NCBI GenBank assembly: GCA_948469375.1
Contig: CAOKLO010000029.1
Location: forward strand, 1-40,762
Source: an uncultured bacterium
Lineage (GTDB): Bacteria; Bacillota; Clostridia; Oscillospirales; Oscillospiraceae
DNA: 40,762 nt
Direction: 5' to 3'
Shown: positions 9,759 to 17,874 of the stretch, piece by piece
How the letters are laid out: each line of letters begins with the position of its first letter
Numbering within the stretch: the first letter of the stretch is position 1
The notes under the pieces: generated by a model
The model's input: the letters and a program-made list of their open reading frames with translations, nothing else
Database searches by the model: none
Told to the model about the DNA's origin: nothing
Program-made: the position numbers and the translations under genes

Positions 9759-10120
9759 AAAAACGCCTTTACCCCGCCGTATAAGATGAGCAGTGCAAAC
9801 CCCCGGCGCAGCCACACCATGGACATCTTTTTGAACGCCTTACCGCCGACCCAGCCGCCAAGCAGCCCCCCCGCCAGGTAGGGCAGGGCCGCCGCCGGGT
9901 CCAGCTGTCCCCGGAACCAGTAAATCCCGGCGGACAGGGCGCACAGCGGCGCGATAACCGCCACGGAGGTGGCGAAGGCCTTGCGCTGGTCCAGGCCGCA
10001 TTTGCCCGCCAGCAGGGGCACCAGGACCTGTCCTCCGCCCCCGCCGAAAAAGCCGTTTACCACTCCGGCGGCGCCTCCTGCCAGGGCGTACCAGAGGGTC
10101 TTTGATTGTTTTCCCGACAT
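9755..10120 (-). CDS. half-size TauE/SafE (TSUP) membrane protein, first subunit
   Basis: The 121-residue product has four membrane segments and the matching TSUP motif GAAGVVNGFFGGGGGQVLVP. Its C-terminal half (LPYLAGGLLGGWVGGKAFKKM) resembles the end of a TSUP repeat. GGGGTG lies seven bases before the ATG. It is the first gene of a two-gene unit whose second gene encodes the other half. Splitting at the repeat boundary is known in some Firmicutes, so this is probably not a frameshifted single gene. Confidence 0.85.
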   Translation of the reverse strand: MSGKQSKTLWYALAGGAAGVVNGFFGGGGGQVLVPLLAGKCGLDQRKAFATSVAVIAPLCALSAGIYWFRGQLDPAAALPYLAGGLLGGWVGGKAFKKMSMVWLRRGFALLILYGGVKAFL

Positions 10121-10202
10121 CGAACATCACCCCATGTCAGTGTGCCGCCGTTGAGAAGAAATATTCCTTGACAAAACATCAAATTTGTAAAGAGCGTGCC
10201 CC

Positions 10203-10231
10203 TTGCGCCGGCGGGAAAAACCCGGTATAAT
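10203..10231 (+). promoter_or_regulatory. promoter of the tetR-family gene
   Basis: A perfect TATAAT (10226-10231) lies 31 bases before the ATG, with a weak TTGCGC 17 bases upstream. A TTGACAA half-site at 10168-10174 and TTGTAAA at 10184-10190 lie just upstream and could be operator elements. Confidence 0.65.
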
Positions 10232-10261
10232 GTTTCAGGATCTGGGGAAAGAGGGATAAAA

Positions 10262-10822
10262 ATGCCAAAGTCTACCAAAAATCAGATCATGGCGGCACTG
10301 GGGGAGCTGCTCCAGACCAAGCGGCTGGACGACATCACCGTCACCGAGCTGGTGGAGCGGTGCAGCATCTCCCGGCAGGCGTTTTATTACCACTTCTCCG
10401 ACCTGTACGGGGTGGTGGATTACGGCATTCAGCAGTCCATGGAGGAGCTGAAGGCGTTCAATCCCGCGGAATGGCGCACGGCTATGGAGCGGATGCTGAC
10501 CCTGCTTCGGGAAAACCGCACGATAGTGCTCAACGTCTACCGTGCCTATGAGCGCAGCTATGTGGAGCACGACCTGCGGCAGTGGGCCACTCCCCTGGTG
10601 GAGGCTCGGGTCCGTCTGACCGCCGGGCGGTATCGCGTGACGGAGGACCAGATCGGTTTTATGGCGGAGCTGCTGACCCAGGGGCTGGCCAGTATCGTGC
10701 TCAGTTGGGTGGAGCGGGGGATGCCCTCCAGCGTCATCGAGCGGCTGGACGACTTCGATATTCTGGTGGAGGGCTGCCTGGACTATACTATGGAACGGCT
10801 GGCCCAGAAAAACAAGGGATAG
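10262..10822 (+). CDS. TetR/AcrR family transcriptional regulator
   Basis: This is a 186-residue regulator. The N-terminal TetR DNA-binding domain is clear: KNQIMAALGELLQTKRLDDI, then the helix-turn-helix ITVTELVERCSISRQAFYYHF and the DLYGVVDYGI that follows. The C-terminal domain (about residues 60-186) is helical and resembles the DhaS-like TetR_C class. The ATG at 10262 has GAGGG upstream; an earlier GTG lies in the promoter. Its target may be itself and the radical SAM unit downstream, because the motif TTGACAA occurs both before and after it. The ligand is unknown. Confidence 0.93.
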   Translation: MPKSTKNQIMAALGELLQTKRLDDITVTELVERCSISRQAFYYHFSDLYGVVDYGIQQSMEELKAFNPAEWRTAMERMLTLLRENRTIVLNVYRAYERSYVEHDLRQWATPLVEARVRLTAGRYRVTEDQIGFMAELLTQGLASIVLSWVERGMPSSVIERLDDFDILVEGCLDYTMERLAQKNKG

Positions 10823-10853
10823 ATCCCGGATTCGACGAAATTTTACATGGAGC

Positions 10854-10890
10854 GAGGCTTTGTCAAAACCTTGACAAGGCCTCCTTTTTT
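10854..10890 (+). terminator. terminator of tetR, possibly also an operator
   Basis: A 13-bp stem (10854-10866 with 10871-10883, one G-T pair) around AACC is followed by CTTTTTT. The stem core is TTGTCAA-AACC-TTGACAA, a palindrome that shares its half-site with the sequence before the tetR gene. TTGACA at 10871-10876 could also act as a -35 for the next unit. Confidence 0.75.
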
Positions 10891-10922
10891 GTCTATGGAA
10901 CATTGCTGCGGGAAGGGGTATC

Positions 10923-11030
10923 ATGAGCACTGACCAGAAAAATGGCGGCGTTTTAACAACATGCAAACGCGAGGAAAACAGAATGGATGGATATGGCCGC
11001 TATTATGGTATTCAAAGGGCAGGACCCTGA
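10923..11030 (+). CDS. putative 35-aa peptide gene before the radical SAM gene
   Basis: An ATG at 10923, preceded by AAGGGG, opens a 35-codon frame ending in TGA at 11030, only 23 bases before the radical SAM start. The peptide has one Cys (C14), a charged middle (KREENR) and a Gly/Tyr-rich tail (GYGRYYG, residues 23-29). A second start is possible at 10983 with GAGG upstream, giving 15 residues. Short genes placed before radical SAM enzymes are often precursors of modified peptides, but nothing here proves expression. It may equally be chance. Confidence 0.35.
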   Translation: MSTDQKNGGVLTTCKREENRMDGYGRYYGIQRAGP

Positions 11031-11053
11031 ACATAGAAAGGAACGTGTGAGCT

Positions 11054-12445
11054 ATGAGTATGATGGACAGTGTGAAGCGGGCGGGCTTCCGGGCCATGTA
11101 TGGATATCTGGACAAGGACCCGGACACCAATATTCCCCGGCTGATGGATTGGGTGGACCGGTTTACAGGGAACGGTCCCAACAGCTTTCCTACACAGCGG
11201 GCGGCCTTCCGGCGGGTCATCGAGGACCCGGACAACAACTGGTACCGGCTCATCCGCTCTATGTGGACGGACATTGACGGCCAGGTGCGCAAGACCTTTT
11301 TTGAGAACTTTATGCTCAACGGCAACCTCATCGGCTGGACCATCCAGGAGGAGGCCCGGGAGCGGTACGGCTGCAACATCCCCTGGGCCATTCTGCTGGA
11401 CCCCACCTCCGCCTGCAACCTGCACTGCACCGGCTGCTGGGCGGCGGAGTATGGAAACAAGCTGAATTTGACCTTTGATGAGATCGACAGCATCATCACT
11501 CAGGGCAAAAAGCTGGGCGTGTACATCTACATCTACACCGGCGGCGAGCCCATGGTGCGCAAGGACGACCTGATCGCCCTGTGCAACAAGCACAGCGACT
11601 GTGAGTTTTTGTGCTTTACCAACGCCACCCTCATCGACGAGGACTTCGCCGACCAGATGCTGCGGGTGAAGAACTTCGTCCCCGCCATCAGCGTGGAGGG
11701 CTTCCAGGAGGCCACCGACGGCCGCCGGGGAGACGGGGTGTTCCAAAAGGTGCGTCGGGCCATGGAGATTTTGAAGGAGCGCAAGCTGCCCTTCGGCACC
11801 TCCTGCTGCTACACCAGCGCCAATCTGGACTCCATCAGCTCGGAGGACTTCGTGGACCAGCTGATTGAATGGGGGGCCAAGTTTGCCTGGTACTTCCACT
11901 ACATGCCGGTGGGCAACGACGCCGCCCCGGAGCTGCTGCCCACCCCGGAGCAGCGGGAGGAGATGTACCGCAAGGTGCGGGCCTACCGGAAAACCAAGCC
12001 GCTCTTTATCATGGACTTCCAGAACGACGGGGAGTATGTGGGCGGCTGTATTGCCGGAGGCCGCCGCTATCTGCACATCAACGCCAACGGCGACGTAGAC
12101 CCCTGCGTGTTCGTGCACTATTCCGATTGCAATATCAGGGAGAAATCCCTGCTGGACTGCCTGCGCTCCCCCATGTTCATGGCCTATCACGACGGCCAGC
12201 CCTTCAACGAGAACCACCTGAAGCCCTGCCCCATGCTGGAGAACCCGGAAAAGCTGCGGGAGATGGTGGAGCGGACAGGGGCGAAGTCCACCGACATGCA
12301 GTCCCCTGAGACGGTGGAGCACCTGTGCGCCAAGTGCGACGGCTACGCCGCCGATTGGGACGCCACGGCGGAGCGGCTCTGGACGTGCGGACAGGGCTGC
12401 GCCGGGTGCGGCCGGCCCTGCACGGAGCACAGGGAGGCGGGCTGA
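11054..12445 (+). CDS. radical SAM protein with Cys-rich C-terminus
   Basis: This 463-residue enzyme carries the radical SAM cluster motif CNLHCTGC (C121, C125, C128) after a 115-residue N-terminal extension. Then comes the SAM-binding TGGEPMVRKDDL. The last third contains further Cys: GDVDPCVFVHYSDC, LKPCPML, then HLCAKCDG and a tail with CGQGCAGCGRPC. This is arranged like a SPASM-type auxiliary cluster domain, which is common in peptide-modifying enzymes. The reaction and substrate are unknown. It is flanked by a TetR gene, a possible short peptide gene and its own terminator. Confidence 0.88.
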   Translation: MSMMDSVKRAGFRAMYGYLDKDPDTNIPRLMDWVDRFTGNGPNSFPTQRAAFRRVIEDPDNNWYRLIRSMWTDIDGQVRKTFFENFMLNGNLIGWTIQEEARERYGCNIPWAILLDPTSACNLHCTGCWAAEYGNKLNLTFDEIDSIITQGKKLGVYIYIYTGGEPMVRKDDLIALCNKHSDCEFLCFTNATLIDEDFADQMLRVKNFVPAISVEGFQEATDGRRGDGVFQKVRRAMEILKERKLPFGTSCCYTSANLDSISSEDFVDQLIEWGAKFAWYFHYMPVGNDAAPELLPTPEQREEMYRKVRAYRKTKPLFIMDFQNDGEYVGGCIAGGRRYLHINANGDVDPCVFVHYSDCNIREKSLLDCLRSPMFMAYHDGQPFNENHLKPCPMLENPEKLREMVERTGAKSTDMQSPETVEHLCAKCDGYAADWDATAERLWTCGQGCAGCGRPCTEHREAG

Positions 12446-12464
12446 CCACCGAAACAAGCCGAAC

Positions 12465-12497
12465 AAAACCCGGACCCGTATGGGTCCGGGTTTTTCT
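12465..12497 (+). terminator. rho-independent terminator after radical SAM gene
   Basis: The stem AACCCGGACCC (12467-12477) pairs with 12482-12492 around a 4-base loop and runs into TTTTTCTT. It separates the radical SAM unit from the glycosidase unit. Confidence 0.9.
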
Positions 12498-12508
12498 TAA
12501 AATAGAGG

Positions 12509-12538
12509 TTGCCATAAACAAGGAAATTGTGATATCTT
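12509..12538 (+). promoter_or_regulatory. promoter of the GH13/NSS unit
   Basis: TTGCCA (12509-12514), an 18-base spacer and TATCTT (12533-12538) lie about 46 bases before the GH13 start. Five of six and four of six bases match the consensus. Confidence 0.5.
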
Positions 12539-12584
12539 AGACTGAGCCTGGAGCGGGGGGCTCCAGGGGAGAGGAGATATTGCT

Positions 12585-13889
12585 ATGGCTAAAAGTACCA
12601 GTAAAGCTTACCGGAATCAGGTGATGTATTCCATCTTTGTCCGCAATTACAGACTCGAGGGCGCCTTTGAGAAGGTGCGGCAGGACCTGGAGCGCATCAA
12701 AAGCCTAGGCACGGATATCGTCTGGCTGCTGCCCATCCACCCCATCGGAGAGGCCAACCGCAAGGGCGCCTTGGGCAGTCCCTACGCCATCCGGGATTAC
12801 CGGGCGGTGAATCCGGAGTACGGAACCTTGGAGGACTTCCAGCGCCTGGTAGACGGTATCCACAAGCTGGGGATGAAGTGTATCATCGACGTGGTGTATA
12901 ACCACACTTCTCCCGACTCCTGGCTGGCGCAGAACCACCCGGAATGGTTCTACCACAAGCCGGACGGCAGCCTTGGTAACCGCGTTGGCGACTGGTGGGA
13001 CGTGGTGGACCTGGACTACAGCCACCGGTCGCTGTGGGACTACCAGATCGAGACGCTGAAATATTGGGCGTCCATGGTGGACGGCTTCCGGTGCGACGTG
13101 GCTCCGCTGGTGCCGCTGGATTTCTGGCTCAAGGCGCGGGAAGAGGTGGAGAAGGTGCGTCCTGGCTGCTTCTGGCTGGCGGAGTCGGTGGAGCCCTCCA
13201 TGATCCGGGAGTGCCGGGCTCAGGGGATGGGGGCGCTGTCCGACTCCGAGTTGTACCAGGCCTTCGACGCCTGCTATGACTACGATATTTTTGGTGTGTT
13301 CCAGGACTATCTGGAGGGCAAGGTCCCGCTGGAGCGCTATGCCGAGGCAGTGAACGCCCAGGAGGCCATTTACCCAGACAACTATGTGAAGCTGCGCTTT
13401 TTGGAGAACCACGACCGGGCAAGGGCGGCGTTTCTCATCCCAGAGGGGATGGCCCTGCTGAGCTGGACGGCCTTTCTCTACTTCCAGAAGGGGATGACCC
13501 TGCTGTACGCCGGGCAGGAGGCGGAGTGCACCCACCGGCCCAGCCTGTTTGACAAGGACCAGGTCGCCTGGCACATCAGCGAGGGGGTGACCAGGCTGCT
13601 GGGGACCCTGGCCAAGCTGAAGCAAAACCCGATCCTCACCGACAGCCGGTATGAAGTGAAAGCCCTGCCCCAAGATATCCTGTACGCCGCCCACCGCAAG
13701 GGGGACCGGCAGCTGGTGGGCCTGTTCAGCGTCAAGGGGAACAGCGCCCCGGCGCGGGTGGAGGCCCCGGACGGCTTCTACCCCAACCTGCTGGACGAAA
13801 ACGGCCGGGAGGTGGAGGTGTACGAGGGCATGGTGAGCGTCAAGGGCGCGCCCATCGTGTTCGAGGCGCCCTGGACCGGGAACAGATAG
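12585..13889 (+). CDS. GH13 alpha-amylase family glycoside hydrolase, cytosolic
   Basis: This 434-residue protein is a short GH13 enzyme. Conserved regions are DVVYNHTSPDS (region I), GFRCDVAP with the nucleophile D171 (region II), FWLAESVE with the acid/base E200 (region III) and FLENHDRAR with D277 (region IV). The catalytic triad is complete. There is no signal peptide, so it should act in the cytosol on alpha-glucans or maltodextrins. A small beta domain ends the protein (about 365-434). GGAG lies upstream of the ATG. It shares an operon with the following symporter; the reason is not obvious. Confidence 0.92.
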   Translation: MAKSTSKAYRNQVMYSIFVRNYRLEGAFEKVRQDLERIKSLGTDIVWLLPIHPIGEANRKGALGSPYAIRDYRAVNPEYGTLEDFQRLVDGIHKLGMKCIIDVVYNHTSPDSWLAQNHPEWFYHKPDGSLGNRVGDWWDVVDLDYSHRSLWDYQIETLKYWASMVDGFRCDVAPLVPLDFWLKAREEVEKVRPGCFWLAESVEPSMIRECRAQGMGALSDSELYQAFDACYDYDIFGVFQDYLEGKVPLERYAEAVNAQEAIYPDNYVKLRFLENHDRARAAFLIPEGMALLSWTAFLYFQKGMTLLYAGQEAECTHRPSLFDKDQVAWHISEGVTRLLGTLAKLKQNPILTDSRYEVKALPQDILYAAHRKGDRQLVGLFSVKGNSAPARVEAPDGFYPNLLDENGREVEVYEGMVSVKGAPIVFEAPWTGNR

Positions 13890-13921
13890 AACAGAACGCC
13901 ATTGTTTAAGGAGAAAAAGAG

Positions 13922-15286
13922 ATGAAGCGAGAAAACTTCCGCTCCCGGCTGGGCTTCCTGCTGGTGAGCGCCGGGTGCGCCGTCGGCATCGGCAACGTGT
14001 GGAAATTCCCCTATGTCACCGGGGAGAACGGCGGCGGCGTGTTCGTGCTGTTCTACCTGCTGTTCCTGCTGCTGATGGGGGTGCCGGTGCTGACCATGGA
14101 GCTGGCGGTGGGCCGGGCCAGCCGTAAAAGCGCGGTGCTGGGCTACAAGGCTCTGGAGCCCAGCGGGTCCAAATGGCACATCCACGGCTGGTTTTGCATA
14201 GCCGGGTGTTATCTGCTGATGATGTACTACACTACGGTGTCCGGCTGGATGCTGGGTTACTTCTTCAAGTTTGCCGGGGGGATCTTCGAAGGGCTGCCCA
14301 ACGAGGCGGTGGACGGGGTGTTTTCCGCCATGCGGGTCAACCCCGCCGAGATGACCGTGTGGATGGTGATAACAGTGCTGGCAGGCTTTCTGGTGTGCTC
14401 CCTGGGCCTCCAGGGGGGCTTGGAGCGGGTGACCAAGGTCATGATGCTGGGCCTGCTGGGCCTGATTGTGGTGCTGGCCGTCCACAGCCTGACCCTGCCG
14501 GGAGCGGGAGAGGGCGTGAAGTTCTACCTTCTGCCCGATTTCGGCCGGGCGGTGGAGCAGGGGCTTGGAAAGGTGGTCACCGCCGCCATGAACCAGGCGT
14601 TCTTCACCCTGAGCCTGGGCATCGCCGCCATGGAGATTTTCGGCAGTTATATGAGCCGGGACAATACCCTGGCCGGGGAGGCGGTGCGCATCTGCGGCCT
14701 GGACACCTTCGTGGCCCTCATGAGCGGTCTCATCATCTTCCCCGCCTGCTTTTCCTTTGGGGTGACGCCGGACGCGGGGCCGTCCCTCATCTTCATCACC
14801 CTGCCCAAGGTGTTCACCGGCATGGCCGGAGGGCGGCTGTGGGGGTCGCTGTTCTTTCTGTTCATGACCTTCGCCAGCTTCTCCACGGTGATCGCCGTAT
14901 TTGAGAACCTGCTGGCCGGGTGTATTGACAACCTGGGCTGGAGCCGCAGAAGGGCGGCGCTGGTCAACGTGGTGTTTGTGCTGCTGGCCAGTATGCCCTG
15001 CGTGCTGGGGTATAACCTGTGGTACTTTGAGGCCGCGCTTCCCAACGGCAGTGTGGGGCAGGTGCTGGATATCGAGGACTTTTTGGTGAGCAACCTGCTG
15101 CTGCCCCTGGGGTCGCTGGCGTACCTGCTGTTCTGCGTCACCAAGTGGGGCTGGGGCTTTGACAAGTATCTGGAGGAGGCCAACGCCGGAAAGGGGATGA
15201 AGATGCCCCGGGCGCTGAAGCCCTATTTCCAGTTCGTGCTCCCGGTGCTGATTCTGGTGATTTTGATCCAAGGGCTGATGAAATAG
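13922..15286 (+). CDS. sodium-dependent NSS-family amino-acid symporter
   Basis: This 454-residue membrane protein belongs to the neurotransmitter:sodium symporter family (LeuT fold). The unwound helix 1 motif AVGIGNVWKFPY with the following NGGG is intact. The conserved helix 6 region is AMNQAFFTLSLGIAAME, and the helix 8 region SLFFLFMTFASFSTVIAV also fits. About eleven segments are visible, typical of bacterial members, which import Trp, Tyr or branched amino acids with sodium. AGGAG precedes the ATG. It lies 32 bases after the GH13 gene and is probably co-transcribed with it. Confidence 0.94.
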   Translation: MKRENFRSRLGFLLVSAGCAVGIGNVWKFPYVTGENGGGVFVLFYLLFLLLMGVPVLTMELAVGRASRKSAVLGYKALEPSGSKWHIHGWFCIAGCYLLMMYYTTVSGWMLGYFFKFAGGIFEGLPNEAVDGVFSAMRVNPAEMTVWMVITVLAGFLVCSLGLQGGLERVTKVMMLGLLGLIVVLAVHSLTLPGAGEGVKFYLLPDFGRAVEQGLGKVVTAAMNQAFFTLSLGIAAMEIFGSYMSRDNTLAGEAVRICGLDTFVALMSGLIIFPACFSFGVTPDAGPSLIFITLPKVFTGMAGGRLWGSLFFLFMTFASFSTVIAVFENLLAGCIDNLGWSRRRAALVNVVFVLLASMPCVLGYNLWYFEAALPNGSVGQVLDIEDFLVSNLLLPLGSLAYLLFCVTKWGWGFDKYLEEANAGKGMKMPRALKPYFQFVLPVLILVILIQGLMK

Positions 15287-15303
15287 GGCCGGGGAACGAA
15301 AAA

Positions 15304-15346
15304 GGGGCTTGCTGTCAAATAATTCCCTTGCCAGCGGGGCTTTTTT
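15304..15346 (+). terminator. probable terminator after NSS gene
   Basis: The arm GGGGCTTGCTG (15304-15314) can pair, with several G-T pairs, to CAGCGGGGC (15332-15340), which is followed by six T. The long loop and wobble pairs make it weaker than the other terminators in this window. Confidence 0.45.
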
Positions 15347-15407
15347 GCCGTATCATAAAGAAACAGACGATTACACGCCGCCGGACGCGTGATGGGAGGT
15401 GCGTCCT

Positions 15408-16379
15408 ATGGAAGAGCTCGCCTTTTTACAGAAGATGAACCGAGGCCGCCACCCAGAGGGGGCGGGCCCGGAGGGAAGCGAATATTGTATTTTTTACGGC
15501 TCCATCCAAGAGCCGGTGGCCCGGCAACGCATTTTTGGGGACGAGGACAGCATCACCTTGGAGTTGACCTACGGCGAGGAGAGTTTGCCGGGAGAGCTGC
15601 GCCTGAAACAGGCGGGCAGCAACCTGGTGATTGAGGAATCCCCGCTGGGGCTGTTCAAGGAGTATTTGGAGGAAAAGCCCGCCAAATACCTGGGGCAGGT
15701 GCTGATGTATGCCCTCCAGTTCCGCATTGCCGACCTGTCCGCCCTCATCGAGCGGGGGGTGGAGGATATGAAGCGGCTGGAGGACACGCTGGATAAGAAC
15801 ATCGATAACACCGGCACCTATCAGATTTTGGACTTCCGCCGGAAGTACACTCTGTACGGCGATCAGGTCATTGCTATCAAGGAGATCATCGCCCGTATTG
15901 ACAAGGGCTATTTCCCCATGCAGATGCAGAACAGCTATGTGCTCCAGGGGCAGGTGGCGCTGGAGTTCCAGTTTTTAGAGGAACGGTATGAGCTCATCAA
16001 AAACACCGTCATCAAGGACCTGGACACCTATACCTCCATTGTGAACAACAACATCAACCGCAACGCCCGCCTGCTGAGCCTGGTCTCTCTGGGGGCGGTG
16101 GCGCTGAACTTTATGTTCGGCGGACTGCTGGCGGTGAACCCGGTGATCGGCGTGGTGGGCGGCGTGATCATCGGCGGAGTCACCGCCGGGGCGGCGGTGT
16201 CCTACCGGGCCGGAGGGATGCATAACGTGATCCAGCTGAGCCGGGAGCGCATCCGCCCGGTGCTGAAGGGCCGGGACGTGCCCACCTTGACGGAAACGGC
16301 GGAGGTCCCTCCGGCGGAGGAGCCCGTTCAGCCGCCGGAGCAGGCGGATATGGCGCAGGAGACGGAAACGCCCAAATAG
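15408..16379 (+). CDS. CorA-like membrane protein lacking the GMN motif
   Basis: This 323-residue protein has a soluble N-terminal part, a long helical region (about residues 95-220) and two closely spaced membrane helices near 221-241 and 245-266. A Pro/Glu-rich tail follows. The order is that of CorA-type metal channels. However, the GMN signature after the first helix is absent; FGGLLAVNP stands in its place. Transport is therefore doubtful and the family call is an inference from architecture. The start follows GGGAGGTG. It seems monocistronic, ending in a hairpin near 16386-16415. Confidence 0.65.
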   Translation: MEELAFLQKMNRGRHPEGAGPEGSEYCIFYGSIQEPVARQRIFGDEDSITLELTYGEESLPGELRLKQAGSNLVIEESPLGLFKEYLEEKPAKYLGQVLMYALQFRIADLSALIERGVEDMKRLEDTLDKNIDNTGTYQILDFRRKYTLYGDQVIAIKEIIARIDKGYFPMQMQNSYVLQGQVALEFQFLEERYELIKNTVIKDLDTYTSIVNNNINRNARLLSLVSLGAVALNFMFGGLLAVNPVIGVVGGVIIGGVTAGAAVSYRAGGMHNVIQLSRERIRPVLKGRDVPTLTETAEVPPAEEPVQPPEQADMAQETETPK

Positions 16380-16385
16380 GAAAAG

Positions 16386-16425
16386 TGCGGCGCGGTCCAT
16401 CGGGGCTGCGCCGCCTTATTTTGGG
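16386..16425 (+). terminator. terminator after CorA-like gene
   Basis: GCGGCGC near 16387-16393 pairs with GCGCCGC near 16408-16414 around a roughly 14-base loop and is followed by CTTATTTT. Confidence 0.6.
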
Positions 16426-16510
16426 GCCGCAGCATTTTTGACGATTTCCCGCAGGAGTCAAAAATTTCCTCCAAAAACAAGATATTACCCTCCAACCTCA
16501 AAATAATTCG

Positions 16511-16538
16511 TTGTATGAGGGTGCTTTTTTGTTATAAT
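16511..16538 (+). promoter_or_regulatory. promoter of the PocR sensor gene
   Basis: TTGTAT (16511-16516), a 16-base spacer and a perfect TATAAT (16533-16538) with an extended TG one base upstream. It lies 75 bases before the GTG start and probably drives the sensor, the regulator and pduQ. Confidence 0.7.
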
Positions 16539-16612
16539 GAAATCATACTGGGAAGGTTGGCTTAATTCGGCGGTGAAATGGCGCAAAGCGTTCTTTTGGG
16601 GGGCGGAAAACC

Positions 16613-17812
16613 GTGGGAGAGTTCAAAAAAATATCCGATCAGGTCAACATTGAGCTGATCCAATCCATTCAGGACAAGTGCTCCAAGGCCATGGGGCTGG
16701 CCTTTGTCACCGTGGACTACCGGGGGCGGCCCATCACCAAATACAGCGGCTTTACCGACCACTGTGCCCTGGGCCGGGAGCTCCAGGGCTTTTCCGAGAT
16801 GTGTGAGCAGTGCGACGCCCACGGCGGCCTCCACTCCGCCATCACCGGCCAGCCCTACATCTACCGCTGCCACGCGGACCTGGTGGACTTCGCCGTACCG
16901 CTGATTTTGAACGACAACTATTTAGGCTCCGTGATGGGGGGACAGGTGCGGCTGGCGGACGCTGAGGAACGGGAGCTGGAGCATATCCTCCCCAGGGCCA
17001 ACTGGAACAAAAACGAGGCTATGGCGGCGGCCTACGGCCGTTTGCGGGAGATGACCTACGATAATCTGCTGGCGTCGGTGCAGGTGGTGCGGGATATGAT
17101 CCTCTACGCCCTTCAGGACCAGCGCGGCCAGACCGACCGTCAGGAGGGCGGGGAGCAGGAGCAGTCGGAGGAGCGTGCGGGCCGGGACCAGTCCGCCCGG
17201 GGCCAGGAGCGGGGCGTTCTGTGGCAGCAGGAGGGGTCAGACCAGTTTTTCTTCATTATGAACCTCATCACCCAGCTGGCCTACCAGGAGGGGGCGGACC
17301 GCACCGGGGCGGTGGCCCTGGACTTTGCGGACATCGTCCGCTACACCAGCGACGCCGACCGCAAGCTGTCCGTGCTGGGGGAGGAATTGAACTATGTGGA
17401 GGCCTTTTTGCGCATCCAGAAGGCCTGGTGGGGGGAGATGCTGAGCTACAGCCTGTCCGTTCCCCGGCAGTATTGGGGCGTCAACTGCCCCTTCCTGATT
17501 TTCCGGCCCATCATCGACGTCACCCTCCAGTCCTTCAAAAGCGAGGACGGCCGGCGGAAAATCGATATCTTCGCCGAGGAAAACGGAAAGGACCTGCTGG
17601 TGCTGGTCCAGGCCAACAGCGAGAGCGTGGGTCCTGAGGAGATGGAGAACCGGGCGGACGAGTACCTGTCCCGGGAGCACAGCTCTCTGCGGGACCTGAA
17701 CCGGAGCCTGAAGCGGGTGATGGGCAAGCGGTGCGACCTGTCCATCGGCCACCGGGGAGACGGACAGCCGGGCTATGCCGTCCGGCTGAAGCTGCCGCTG
17801 AAGTGGCGGTAA
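16613..17812 (+). CDS. PocR-domain sensor with degenerate LytS/YesM-type kinase region
   Basis: The 399-residue protein begins with a PocR sensory domain (about 8-165): GFSEMCEQCDAHGG, CHADLVDFAVPL and YLGSVMGGQVRL are its signatures. PocR domains sense diols or related small ligands. A charged Gln/Glu linker (170-205) leads to a region like a LytS/YesM histidine kinase. There the phospho-accepting PHFLFN motif reads DQFFFIMN (Gln 211 in place of His). The N-box ENAIKHG has become IDVTLQSF, and no G-box is visible. It probably signals without autophosphorylation. The start is GTG with a G-rich site. The AraC regulator follows 62 bases later. Confidence 0.85.
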   Translation: MGEFKKISDQVNIELIQSIQDKCSKAMGLAFVTVDYRGRPITKYSGFTDHCALGRELQGFSEMCEQCDAHGGLHSAITGQPYIYRCHADLVDFAVPLILNDNYLGSVMGGQVRLADAEERELEHILPRANWNKNEAMAAAYGRLREMTYDNLLASVQVVRDMILYALQDQRGQTDRQEGGEQEQSEERAGRDQSARGQERGVLWQQEGSDQFFFIMNLITQLAYQEGADRTGAVALDFADIVRYTSDADRKLSVLGEELNYVEAFLRIQKAWWGEMLSYSLSVPRQYWGVNCPFLIFRPIIDVTLQSFKSEDGRRKIDIFAEENGKDLLVLVQANSESVGPEEMENRADEYLSREHSSLRDLNRSLKRVMGKRCDLSIGHRGDGQPGYAVRLKLPLKWR

Positions 17813-17874
17813 ATTTGGAGCGGGGCCCAAAGCAAGCCGTTGGGCAGTACGGAAGAAAGGGGGCGGCGGGAGCG

